A program made the translations under genes and the position numbers. Source: Micromonospora sp. MP36 (GTDB lineage: Bacteria > Actinomycetota > Actinomycetes > Mycobacteriales > Micromonosporaceae). Taken from it: a stretch of 64,000 nucleotides of DNA. Location: contig NZ_VSFA01000014.1 in the NCBI RefSeq assembly GCF_008119785.1, positions 51,091-115,090 on the forward strand. Direction: 5' to 3'. How positions within the stretch are numbered: the stretch's first letter is position 1; each line of letters starts with the position of its first letter. Below, piece after piece: positions 7,674-15,382 of the stretch. The notes under the pieces were generated by a model. That model saw only the letters and a program-made list of their open reading frames with translations, was not told where the DNA came from and did no database searches.

Positions 7674-8074
7674 TCCGCGCTGGCGGTGCCGGCGGTGGAG
7701 TCGGCCAGGTCCCGGTCCACGAACGGGATCTGCGGGCAGTCCTTCCAGAGCCGGTCGAGGGCGTAGAACTCGCGCTCCTCGGTGTGCTGGACGTGCACCA
7801 CGATGTCGACGTAGTCGAGCAGCACCCAGCGGCCACCCCGCTCGCCCTCGCGCCGGACCGGCTTGGCCTTCTCCGGCAGCTCCAGCAGGCGCTCCTCGAT
7901 GGCGTCGACGATGGCGAGCACCTGGCGCTCGTTCGGAGCGGCGGCCAGCAGGAACGCGTCGGTGATGGCGAGCTGGTCGCCCACATCGATGATGACGATG
8001 TCCTGCGCCTTCTTGTCGGCCGCGGCCTGGGCGGCGGCCATCGCCAGCTCGTGAGCGCGTTCGGAAACTGTCAC
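7670..8074 (-). CDS. rsfS: Ribosomal silencing factor RsfS
   Basis: RsfS (Iojap/DUF143) binds L14 on the large subunit and blocks subunit joining during starvation. The 134-residue product has the diagnostic IVIIDVGDQLAITDAFLLAAA strand-helix segment, here in two parts around DVGDQLAITDAF, then NERQVLAIVDAIEE and the GRWVLLDYVDIVVHV core that touches L14. The GTG start is fixed by GAAGGAGAAC just upstream. It lies between nadD and a histidine phosphatase, the standard actinobacterial order, and overlaps the latter by four bases. Confidence 0.96.
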   Translation of the reverse strand: MTVSERAHELAMAAAQAAADKKAQDIVIIDVGDQLAITDAFLLAAAPNERQVLAIVDAIEERLLELPEKAKPVRREGERGGRWVLLDYVDIVVHVQHTEEREFYALDRLWKDCPQIPFVDRDLADSTAGTASAE

Positions 8075-8183
8075 CGTTCTCCTTCGATCAACCGTGCGAC
8101 CCTCCAAGCCTCTCACACCAGGTCGCGCGACGACTTGTCAGTTCTGGCCGATTACCCGGACAAACGCTCGCATTCGGGGGGAA

Positions 8184-8783
8184 TCACCGCTGATAAAGGC
8201 GCCGCTTGGCGATGTACTGCACCACACCGTCCGGCACCAGGTACCAGACCGGCTCACCCCGGGCCACCCGGGCGCGGCAGTCGGTCGAGGAGATGGCCAT
8301 CGCCGGGACCTGCACCAGGCTGACCGTGTCGGCCGGGAGGTGCTTGTCGGAGAGTTCGAACCCGGGGCGGGTCACCCCGATGAAGTGGGCCAGCTCGAAC
8401 ATCCGGTCCACTTCCTTCCAGGACAGGATGCGCTCCAGCGCGTCCGCGCCGGTGATGAAGAAGAGCTGGACTTTCGGGCCGTACTCGGCGTGCAGGTCGC
8501 GCAGGGTGTCGACGGTGTACGTCGGGCCGCCGCGGTCGATGTCGACCCGGCTCACCTGGAACCGGGGGTTGGAGGCGGTGGCGATCACGGTCATGAGGTA
8601 GCGGTCCTCGGCGGAGCTGACCACCTCGTCGGCTTTCTGCCAGGGCTGGCCGGTGGGGACGAAGACGACCTCGTCCAGGCCGAACCGGTCCGCCACCTCG
8701 CTGGCCGCCACCAGGTGACCGTGGTGGATCGGGTCGAAGGTGCCGCCCATGATCCCGATCCGCCGGATGTCTTCCTCCACCAC
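8184..8783 (-). CDS. nadD: Nicotinate-nucleotide adenylyltransferase
   Basis: NadD transfers AMP from ATP to nicotinate mononucleotide, giving deamido-NAD in NAD synthesis. The sequence shows [15 protein letters not shown], which contains the (H/T)xGH nucleotidyl-transferase site, then RYLMTVIAT and the C-terminal ISSTDCRAR motif (ISSTxxR). Length of about 199 residues is normal. The start is one of two adjacent GTG codons (8783 or 8780), with no strong ribosome-binding site. A 109-base gap separates it from rsfS, so rsfS may also have its own promoter. A divergent PadR gene lies upstream. Confidence 0.95.
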   Translation of the reverse strand: MVEEDIRRIGIMGGTFDPIHHGHLVAASEVADRFGLDEVVFVPTGQPWQKADEVVSSAEDRYLMTVIATASNPRFQVSRVDIDRGGPTYTVDTLRDLHAEYGPKVQLFFITGADALERILSWKEVDRMFELAHFIGVTRPGFELSDKHLPADTVSLVQVPAMAISSTDCRARVARGEPVWYLVPDGVVQYIAKRRLYQR

Positions 8784-8886
8784 GCGATCGTAGGCCGGTG
8801 CCGGGCGCCGGCAGCCTCGGCCCTTGCCGGCACCGGCGCCCCGGCAGAGTTCCGTACGGTCTTCCCCGATCGTCCGGTCGGCCATA

Positions 8887-8902
8887 TACTCGTCTACGAG
8901 TA
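8887..8902. promoter_or_regulatory. Probable PadR operator (TACTCG-N4-CGAGTA)
   Basis: A perfect inverted repeat of TACTCG and CGAGTA separated by TCTA lies 30 bases before the padR start and beside the divergent nadD promoter region. PadR-type regulators usually bind such palindromes to repress their own genes. The assignment is inferred from position and symmetry. Confidence 0.5.
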
Positions 8903-8931
8903 ATCGTCAGCGAGCATTCGTGGAGGACGAC

Positions 8932-9579
8932 ATGTCGGGACGGCGGAAGGTCGGCAACCTGCTGGCCCTGGCCGTGCTGTCCGCCCTCGTCCAGCGGCCG
9001 ATGCACCCGTACGAGATCGCCACCACGCTCCGCGGCTGGGGCAAGGACCAGGACATGAGCATCAAGTGGGGGTCCTTCTACACCGTCGTCCGCAACATGG
9101 AACGGCACGGCCTGATCGCGGCGGTGGAGAGCGTCCGCGCCGGGCGACGCCCCGAACGCACCGTTTACCGCATCACCGACTCCGGTCGGACGGAGCTGGT
9201 CGACTGGACCCGCGAGCTGGTCTCGACCCCGGTCGCCGAGCAGTCCCGGTTCCGGGCCGGCCTGTCGGTGCTCGCCGTGCTGCACCCCGACGAGGCGACG
9301 GCCCTCCTGCGCCGGCGGCTTGAGCTGCTGGAGGAGGAGCTCGGAGCCGAACGCGCCACGCTCGCGGAGCACCTGCGCACCCTGCCGCGGCTGTTCCTGG
9401 TCGAGTCGGAGTACGACGTGGCCCTCCGCGAGGCGGAGGTGGCCTGGATCCGCGCCCTGCTGGCCGAGCTCACCTCGGGCAGCTACCCGGGCCTGGACGA
9501 ATGGCGGGCCTTCCACGAAACCGGCGTGCTCCCGGCAGAGCCGGGCGCGCCCGGGGAGAGGAGCGACTCCGCACCGTGA
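8932..9579 (+). CDS. PadR family transcriptional regulator
   Basis: The 215-residue protein has an N-terminal winged helix typical of PadR (LLALAVLSALVQRPMHPYEI, SFYTVVRNMERHGLI, RTVYRITDSGRTEL). A long helical C-terminal domain with ERLELLEEELGAERATLAEH-like heptads follows, for dimer formation and ligand response. GGAGG at 8922-8926 sets the ATG start. A palindrome lies directly upstream. The next gene downstream, 200 bases away, is an FAD monooxygenase, a frequent target or partner of PadR regulators of toxic aromatic compounds and drugs, so it may control that gene. Confidence 0.92.
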   Translation: MSGRRKVGNLLALAVLSALVQRPMHPYEIATTLRGWGKDQDMSIKWGSFYTVVRNMERHGLIAAVESVRAGRRPERTVYRITDSGRTELVDWTRELVSTPVAEQSRFRAGLSVLAVLHPDEATALLRRRLELLEEELGAERATLAEHLRTLPRLFLVESEYDVALREAEVAWIRALLAELTSGSYPGLDEWRAFHETGVLPAEPGAPGERSDSAP

Positions 9580-9584
9580 TGGGC

Positions 9585-9620
9585 GGCCCCGGCACGGTGC
9601 GCCAACACCAGGCCGGGGCC
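9585..9620 (+). terminator. Hairpin after padR
   Basis: GGCCCCGG (9585-9592) pairs with CCGGGGCC (9613-9620), and GGTG/CACC pair inside. It starts five bases after the padR stop codon, which fits a terminator without a T-run. Confidence 0.55.
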
Positions 9621-9624
9621 CTCA

Positions 9625-9668
9625 GGGCCGGTGTCATGAGGCTCGCCCGAGCGACATGACACAGGCCC
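9625..9668. other. Second long hairpin in the padR to monooxygenase gap
   Basis: GTGTCATG (9631-9638) pairs perfectly with CATGACAC (9655-9662). The stem extends outward through one mismatch to GGGCC/GGCCC (9625-9629 and 9664-9668) and inward to GCTC/GAGC. It lies only four bases after the first hairpin and about 115 bases before the monooxygenase start. Confidence 0.5.
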
Positions 9669-9782
9669 TACCTCGAACCGACACCCGGAGGCGTCCGGCC
9701 CGAAGCGGCAACCACGAGGATAGCCGGACTCCCCTCCAGGTCGGTTCGTCCGCACGACAACCGACGATCCCTGGGAGGAACC

Positions 9783-10988
9783 GTGAGCAGAGTGAAGACA
9801 GCGATCGTGATCGGCGGCGGCGTCGCCGGACCGGTCACCGCGTTGGCGCTGCACCGGGCGGGCATCACCGCCACCGTGTACGAGGCGTACCTGAGCATCA
9901 CCGACGGCATCGGCGGCACGCTCGCGCTCGCGCCCAACGGCGTCGCGGCGCTGCGCACCGTCGACGCGGACCGGGCGGTCACCGCGATCGCCACCCCCAT
10001 CACCCGGACGGTGATGGCGGTGGGCCGCAAGCGCATCGACCTGCCCGGCCTGGCGGGCCTGCCGCCGTTGCGGGTGGTGCACCGCAACGAACTGCACCGC
10101 GTGCTGCACGACCGCGCCCGCGCCGAGGGGGTGGTGGTCGAGCACGGCAAGCGCCTGGTCGGCGTGCGAGAGACGGGCGACGGGATCACCGCCGAATTCG
10201 CCGACGGCAGCCGGGCCACCGCGGACGTCCTCATCGGCGCCGACGGCATCCGGTCGACGGTGCGCACCCTGATCGACCCGGACGCCGCCGGACCCAAGTT
10301 CACCGGGCTGCTCGGCTTCGAGGCGGTGGCCCGGCACGAGGTCGAGGCGGAACCGGGCACCATGACCTTCGCCTTCGGCCGGGGTGGCTACTACCTCTAC
10401 TGGCCGGAGCCGGGCGGCGGCACCCGGTGGGGCGTCAACCTGCCCCAGGAGCGGCCGATGAGCCTCACCGAGGCGCAGGCGGTGCCGGCGGCCGACTGGC
10501 TGCGGACGCTGCGGGCCGCGTACGCCGACGACGACCCGGGTGCCGACCTCATGCGCACCAGCCGCGAGGACGAGCTGCAGGTGGTCGGCTCGCTGCACAT
10601 CATGCCGCCGGTCCGGCACTGGCACCGCGGGCGGATGGTGCTGGTCGGCGACGCGGCGCACGCGCCGTCGAACAGCTCCGGCCAGGGCGCCTCGCTGGCC
10701 ATCGAGAGCGCCGTGCAGCTCGCTCGCTGCCTGCGCGACCTGCCCGACCTCCCGTCCGCGTTCGCCGCCTACGAGCACCTGCGGCGCGATCGGGTGGAAG
10801 GGATCGCCGCGCGAGCGGCGAAGGTCAATCGCACGAAGGCCCCCGGCCCGGTGGCCCGGGCGCTGATGCCGGTGCTGATGCCGCTGCTGATCCGGATCGC
10901 GATGAACCCGGAGAAGACACTCGGCCCCGAGCAGCGGTACGTCATCGACTGGGACGCCCCCGTGACGCCGGCTCCGGCCGCACGCTGA
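9783..10988 (+). CDS. FAD-dependent monooxygenase
   Basis: This 401-residue enzyme belongs to the group A flavin monooxygenases (aromatic hydroxylases). The FAD-binding GGGVAGPVTALALHRAG lies at residues 11-27, a GADGIRSTVR motif in the middle, and GDAAHAPSNSSGQGASLAIE near the C-terminus, the usual ribose and pyrophosphate contacts. A start GTG is set by GGGAGGAACC. It is probably NAD(P)H-dependent. The substrate is unknown; sister proteins act on tetracyclines, polyketides or phenols. It is separated from padR by two hairpins and ends at a strong bidirectional terminator. Confidence 0.9.
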   Translation: MSRVKTAIVIGGGVAGPVTALALHRAGITATVYEAYLSITDGIGGTLALAPNGVAALRTVDADRAVTAIATPITRTVMAVGRKRIDLPGLAGLPPLRVVHRNELHRVLHDRARAEGVVVEHGKRLVGVRETGDGITAEFADGSRATADVLIGADGIRSTVRTLIDPDAAGPKFTGLLGFEAVARHEVEAEPGTMTFAFGRGGYYLYWPEPGGGTRWGVNLPQERPMSLTEAQAVPAADWLRTLRAAYADDDPGADLMRTSREDELQVVGSLHIMPPVRHWHRGRMVLVGDAAHAPSNSSGQGASLAIESAVQLARCLRDLPDLPSAFAAYEHLRRDRVEGIAARAAKVNRTKAPGPVARALMPVLMPLLIRIAMNPEKTLGPEQRYVIDWDAPVTPAPAAR

Positions 10989-10997
10989 ACCCGCACC

Positions 10998-11028
10998 GTG
11001 GGTGGTGCACGCCGGGTGCGCCACCCAC
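10998..11028. terminator. Bidirectional terminator between monooxygenase gene and pepN
   Basis: GTGGGTGG (10998-11005) pairs with CCACCCAC (11021-11028), and GCAC/GTGC pair inside, between two converging genes. The stem is near perfect. Confidence 0.65.
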
Positions 11029-11064
11029 ACTCAGCCGACCCGATGTGGGGCCGGGCGGGACGGG

Positions 11065-13581
11065 TCAGGCCGTGCCGGCGGCCACCGCGGTGCGGGCCAC
11101 CAGCGCGCGGCGCAGGTCGTCGTCGAGGTCGACGACCCGCCGGCGCAGGCCCGGCGTGAGGTCGTCGCGGGCCAGCAGCGCCGCGGCCAGGTCCCGGGTG
11201 GACTGCGCCACGGCGTAGCGGGGGAAGGCCAGGGTGGCGACCCGGTCGGCCGTCCAGGGGGTACGCAGCCGCGCCGCAGCCGGCATCTCGGCGAAGTACC
11301 GCTCGACGTACCCGGCGGTCAGCTCGGCCTGCTCCGGCTGCCAGAAGCCCTCGGCGGTCGCCTCGACAAGGCGGTTGGAGAGCTCGGTATTGCTGGTGAT
11401 GATCTCCCAGGCGGCCCGCTTGGCGTCGGCGTCGGGCAGCGCGGCCCGGCAGCTCGCGGCCCGCTCGGCGCCGGTGGCGCTGCGGTCGGCGGCCGCCTCG
11501 GCGGCGATCTCCGGCTCGCCGGCCGCACCGAGCACCACCAGCCGGCGCAGCAGCGCCCAGCGCAGGTCCGCGTCCACGGCCAGCCCCTCCGGTACGCCGT
11601 CGCCGGCCAGCCAGCGGGCGAGCAACCCGGCGTCGGCGGTGGCGCCGATCAGGCCGCGGGCCGCGGCGAGCTGCAGCGACTCCCCGGCCGGAGCGCCGGC
11701 CAGCAACGCGGCGCACGCCTCGCCGATCCGGAGCAGGGCCGCGTCCCGGGCCAGCGGCTCCAGGTAGCGGTCGACCAGGTTGCGGCTGAGCGTGAGCACG
11801 TCCTCGGCGATGATCACCTCGGTCTCGGCTGGCAGCGCCGCCGCGATGAGCGAGACCACCGAGGCCACCGGACGCTCACCGTCGGTGGCGGCGTCCAGGG
11901 CCTCGCCCCAGAGCAGCGCCCGGGCCAGCGGGTCGTCCAGCCCGGGGAGCAGCATCGGCACCGCGTCCGCGGAGGCGGGGTCGAGCCGGATCTTGGCGAA
12001 GGTGAGGTCGCCGGCGTTGGGCAGCAGCAGCCCGGTGGCCGGCTGCCCGATCAGCTCGCTCAGCCCGGTGCGGCCCTGGTCGGCCTCCGGGTCCAGGTCC
12101 ACCTCGAAGCGGTGCACCGGGGCGTCCGGGGCGTACCGGGCCACGCCGATGCGGTGCGGGCGCAGCACCGGGTACGCCTCCGGCGCGGTCTGCACCACCG
12201 CCGCGTCGGTCCACCGCCCGGCGGCGTCCACCGCGGTCACCATCCGCAGCGTGTTCACCTGCGGGCGGCGCAGCCAGCGCGCGGCCCAGTCGGCCAGGTC
12301 CCGCCCGCTGGCGGTGCTGAGGCTCTCCAGCAGGTCGGTAAGGGTCGCGTTGCCGAACCGGTGCTTGGCGAAGTGCGCGTTCAGGCCGGCGAGGAAGGCG
12401 TCGTCGCCGACCCAGGCGACCAGCTGGCGCAGCACGCTGGCGCCCTTGGCGTACGAGATGCCGTCGAAGTTGAGCAGGGCCTGGGCGGCGTCGGTCACCT
12501 CGTCGGGGGCCACCGGGTGGGTGGAGGGGCGCTGGTCGGCCGCGTAGCCCCACGCCTTGCGGCGCATCGCGAAGGTGGTCCACGCCTGGTCGAACCGGGT
12601 GGCCTCGGCGGTGACCCGGGTGCCCAGGTATTCGGCGAAGGACTCGTTCAGCCAGAGGTCGTCCCACCAGCGCATGGTGACCAGGTCGCCGAACCACATG
12701 TGCGCCATCTCGTGTGCGATGGTGGTGGCCCGCAGCTCCCGCTGGCTGTCGGTGACCGCGGAGCGGAAGACGTAGTCGTCCCGGAGGGTGACCAGACCCG
12801 GGTTCTCCATCGCGCCGGCGTTGAACTCGGGCATGAACGCCTGGTCGTACTTGCCGAACGGGTAGCGCTCGGCGAAGAGCTGGTGGAACCGGTCGAAGCA
12901 CTGCCGGGTGACGGTGAAGATCTCGTCGGCGTCGGCGTCCAGGTGGGCGGCCAGCGACCGCCGGCAGTAGAGGCCGAGCGGGATGCCGTCGTGCTCGTCG
13001 TGCCGGACGTGCCAGGGGCCGGCGATCAGCGTGAAGAAGTAGGTGGCCAGGGGCTCGGTGGGGGCGAACTCCCAGCGCCCGGGTGCCGGCCGGTCGGCGA
13101 GCTGCCCGTTGGCGGCCACGGTCCACTCCGGCGGGGCGGTGACCGAGAGCGTCACCGGCGCCTTCAGGTCGGGCTGGTCGAACGCGGCGAAGATCCGCTG
13201 CACGTCGTCGAGGAAGGACATCGCGTAGAGGTAGGTCTCGCCATCGGCCGGGTCGACGAACCGGTGCATGCCCTCGCCGGTGTTCGAGTACGCCATCTCG
13301 GCGCTGACCGTCAGCGTGTTGTCCGCGGCCAGCCCGGTCAACGGCAGCCGGTTGTCGTCGAGGAGGGCCGGGTCGAGATCCCGGTCGTTGAGGCGTACGC
13401 CGAGGAGTGTCACGGGTTTGACCTCGGCGAAGGTCTCGGCCCCGGGGGTCGCCCGGAAGCGGATCGTGACGGTCGAGCGGAACCGCTCGCCGGCACCGGT
13501 CAGGTCGAGGTCCACCTGGTAGGACTCGACGGTAATCAACGCGGCACGCGCGGTCGCCTCTACACGGGTCAGGCTCGGCAT
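11065..13581 (-). CDS. pepN: Aminopeptidase N (M1 family)
   Basis: This is a zinc metallopeptidase that removes N-terminal residues from peptides, and is cytoplasmic here since no signal is seen. The 838-residue protein has the GAMEN exopeptidase motif and the zinc site HEMAH near residue 288, with the third ligand in NESFAEY about 19 residues later. The ERAP1-like C-terminal helical domain completes it. The ATG giving MPSLTRVEATARA is the standard start for actinobacterial PepN. It is transcribed toward the monooxygenase gene, and the divergent DUF397 gene begins 66 bases upstream. Confidence 0.96.
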   Translation of the reverse strand: MPSLTRVEATARAALITVESYQVDLDLTGAGERFRSTVTIRFRATPGAETFAEVKPVTLLGVRLNDRDLDPALLDDNRLPLTGLAADNTLTVSAEMAYSNTGEGMHRFVDPADGETYLYAMSFLDDVQRIFAAFDQPDLKAPVTLSVTAPPEWTVAANGQLADRPAPGRWEFAPTEPLATYFFTLIAGPWHVRHDEHDGIPLGLYCRRSLAAHLDADADEIFTVTRQCFDRFHQLFAERYPFGKYDQAFMPEFNAGAMENPGLVTLRDDYVFRSAVTDSQRELRATTIAHEMAHMWFGDLVTMRWWDDLWLNESFAEYLGTRVTAEATRFDQAWTTFAMRRKAWGYAADQRPSTHPVAPDEVTDAAQALLNFDGISYAKGASVLRQLVAWVGDDAFLAGLNAHFAKHRFGNATLTDLLESLSTASGRDLADWAARWLRRPQVNTLRMVTAVDAAGRWTDAAVVQTAPEAYPVLRPHRIGVARYAPDAPVHRFEVDLDPEADQGRTGLSELIGQPATGLLLPNAGDLTFAKIRLDPASADAVPMLLPGLDDPLARALLWGEALDAATDGERPVASVVSLIAAALPAETEVIIAEDVLTLSRNLVDRYLEPLARDAALLRIGEACAALLAGAPAGESLQLAAARGLIGATADAGLLARWLAGDGVPEGLAVDADLRWALLRRLVVLGAAGEPEIAAEAAADRSATGAERAASCRAALPDADAKRAAWEIITSNTELSNRLVEATAEGFWQPEQAELTAGYVERYFAEMPAAARLRTPWTADRVATLAFPRYAVAQSTRDLAAALLARDDLTPGLRRRVVDLDDDLRRALVARTAVAAGTA

Positions 13582-13647
13582 CCGCTTATCCTGCCCGATG
13601 GGGATCCGAACGGAGTCCCCGGTGACGCGTGGCGATGGAGGAACACA

Positions 13648-13866
13648 ATGGGTCAGCACCCCAAGGGCGACTTCGACCTCTCCCGGGCGGTCTGGCAGCG
13701 GGCCGAGGGGGACAGCTCCGACGGCGCGGTCGAGGTGGCCTTCGTCGACGAACTGATCGGGATGCGCAACTCCGCCGAGCCGGACGGGCCGGTGCTGGTC
13801 TTCACCCAGGCCGAGTGGGACGCCTTCGTCGCGGGTGCCCAGGACGGCGAGTTCGACCTGGACTGA
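13648..13866 (+). CDS. DUF397 domain-containing small protein
   Basis: The 72-residue protein has the DUF397 core, EVAFVDELIGMRNSAEPDGP followed by VLVFTQAEWDAFVAGAQDGE. DUF397 proteins are abundant in Micromonospora and Streptomyces, often beside XRE regulators and developmental genes, and their function is poorly known. Here no XRE partner is adjacent. GGAGGA at 13637-13642 sets the ATG start. The usual N-terminal WRKSSYSG-like motif is replaced by FDLSRAVWQRAEGD, so it is a divergent member. It converges with the next gene, seven bases between stops. Confidence 0.88.
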   Translation: MGQHPKGDFDLSRAVWQRAEGDSSDGAVEVAFVDELIGMRNSAEPDGPVLVFTQAEWDAFVAGAQDGEFDLD

Positions 13867-13873
13867 GCGGCGG

Positions 13874-14269
13874 TCAGTCACCGTCGCCCCAGCCCAGGCC
13901 GCCGGGGCCGGGCGCGTGGTGGAAGCCGGGGTGACCGGCCACGTCCGCGCAGCGCTCGCCGTCGGGCCCGAGCGCCCCACAGAACAGCCGCTCGGCGCGG
14001 TGCCAGGCGTCAGCCGGGGAGAGCGCCGCCGCGCCGAGCGCCAGCTCCGGGCGGAGCAGTCCCAGCGCCTCGGCGTACGCGACGGCCAACTCCCGGGCGA
14101 GGGCCGGATCGGCCGCCTCGAAGCCGAGATGCACGGTGAAGAACCGGGGCGGCCGGGCCCCGGACCGTCGGGGCGGCGCGATCAGCGGCTCCGCGCGGTC
14201 GCCGCGGCGCGCGCTCAGCCCGGTCACCGCCCGCCGCTGCCGCCAGTGCATCGCCCTGTTGTCCCGCAT
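13874..14269 (-). CDS. Hypothetical protein
   Basis: The 131-residue product has no family I recognise. The N-terminal 45 residues are basic. The middle, PPRFFTVHLGFEAADPALARELAVAYAEALGLL, here quoted in parts as FFTVHLGFEAADPA and ALARELAVAYAEAL, is a plausible strand plus helix. A cysteine pair (LFCGALG, ERCADVAGHPGFHH) with nearby histidines near the C-terminus could bind metal, but that is only a guess. GGGGAGGG just before the ATG supports the start. It is divergent from the broken P450 gene. Confidence 0.6.
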   Translation of the reverse strand: MRDNRAMHWRQRRAVTGLSARRGDRAEPLIAPPRRSGARPPRFFTVHLGFEAADPALARELAVAYAEALGLLRPELALGAAALSPADAWHRAERLFCGALGPDGERCADVAGHPGFHHAPGPGGLGWGDGD

Positions 14270-14371
14270 ACGCCCTCCCCGTCGCCGGTGCCCGCCGCCG
14301 GTCGTGCCCGACGGATCCACGACCGGCCCGCTGCCGGTCCCGCACTGAGCGAACCAGCTTTTCCGCTCCCT

Positions 14372-14410
14372 GGGAGGGGCCAGCCCGGCTGCTCCTCGCT
14401 GGCCCCTCCC
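14372..14410. other. Perfect 13-bp hairpin in divergent promoter region
   Basis: GGGAGGGGCCAGC (14372-14384) and GCTGGCCCCTCCC (14398-14410) are exact complements around a 13-base loop. The hairpin sits between two divergent genes, about 100 bases before the P450 start, where neither gene needs a terminator. No T-run follows on either strand. Confidence 0.55.
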
Positions 14411-14511
14411 CCGGCCGGCCGCAGGTGCTTCGGCAGAACGCCCGAACGGGCGGATTCACCGCCCCGACCCCGGGTAGAAGGCACCGTCGCCGAGCGCCGC
14501 AGGAGCAGCAG

Positions 14512-15374
14512 ATGACCATCCCCACCGACCGCAGCCCGGACAGCACCCTGGCCTTCCTCCGCGAGGGCTACCGGTTCGTCGGGGACCGCTGCGACCGGTA
14601 CGGCACGGACATCTTCGGGACCCGGCTGCTGCTCGAGCCGACCGTCTGCCTGCGGGGCCGCCCGGCCGCGGAGCTCTTCTACGACAACGACCGGTTCGTC
14701 CGCCGGGGGGCCATGCCGCTGCGGGGGCAGCTCACTCTCACCGGGGTCGGCGCCGTCCAGGGGCTCGACGGTGCGGCGCACCGGGCGCGCAAGGCGATGC
14801 TCATGTCGATCATGACGGCCGCCGCGATCCGCCACCTCGGGCAGCTCTTCGACGACGAGTGGCGGGCCCGGATCCCGGGCTGGTCGGGAGCCGGCCCGGT
14901 GATGCTCTTCGACGAGGTCGACCGGCTCCTGACCCGGGCGGTCTGTGCCTGGTCGGGGGTGCCGCTGACCGGCTCCGACGAGGCGCGCCGCACCGCCGAC
15001 CTGCACGCCATGATCGACGCCCCAGTCGCGGTGGGGCCCCCGCACTGGCGGGGGCTGCTCGCCCGGCGCCGCGCCGAGCTGTGGACCGGCGACCTGATCG
15101 AGCGGGCCCGCACGGGGGCCCTGCCCGCGCCGGAGGGCAGCGCCCTGCGGGTGGTCGCCCAGCACCAGGACGAGCAGGGGCGCCCGCTGCCCCGCCGGAT
15201 CGCCGCGGTGGAGTTGCTCAACATCCTCCGCCCCGCCGTCGCGGTCGGGCGCTTCGTGATGTTCGCCGCGCTGGCCCTGCACGACCATCCGCAGTGGCGC
15301 GAACGGGGTCCGCGGCGACGACGCGGCCACCGAGAACTTCGTGCACAGGGCACAGGAGGTACGCCGCTACTACC
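14512..15374 (+). pseudogene. Cytochrome P450 (CYP152-like), 5' part, interrupted and frameshifted
   Basis: This is the front of a CYP152-type P450, the peroxygenase family that hydroxylates fatty acids with hydrogen peroxide. It starts at an ATG after AGGAG (14501-14505) with STLAFLREGYRFVGDRCDRY and includes the I-helix region LLNILRPAVAVGRFVMFAALAL. After ALHDHPQWRER the frame breaks at a run of four G (15305-15308). Removing one G restores VRGDDAATENFVHRAQEVRRYY, which leads exactly into the fragment at 17401. The gene is then cut by the IS607 element after 15374. It is therefore doubly disabled as read. Confidence 0.88.
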
Positions 15375-15382
15375 GTTACCTG

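Noticed and set aside
11002..13866. A 950-codon open frame on the plus strand opposite pepN
   Set aside because: It is a mirror frame produced by high third-position GC; its predicted protein is Gly/Val/Arg-rich without any domain, and pepN on the other strand has complete catalytic motifs. Only its last 72 codons are real (the DUF397 gene).
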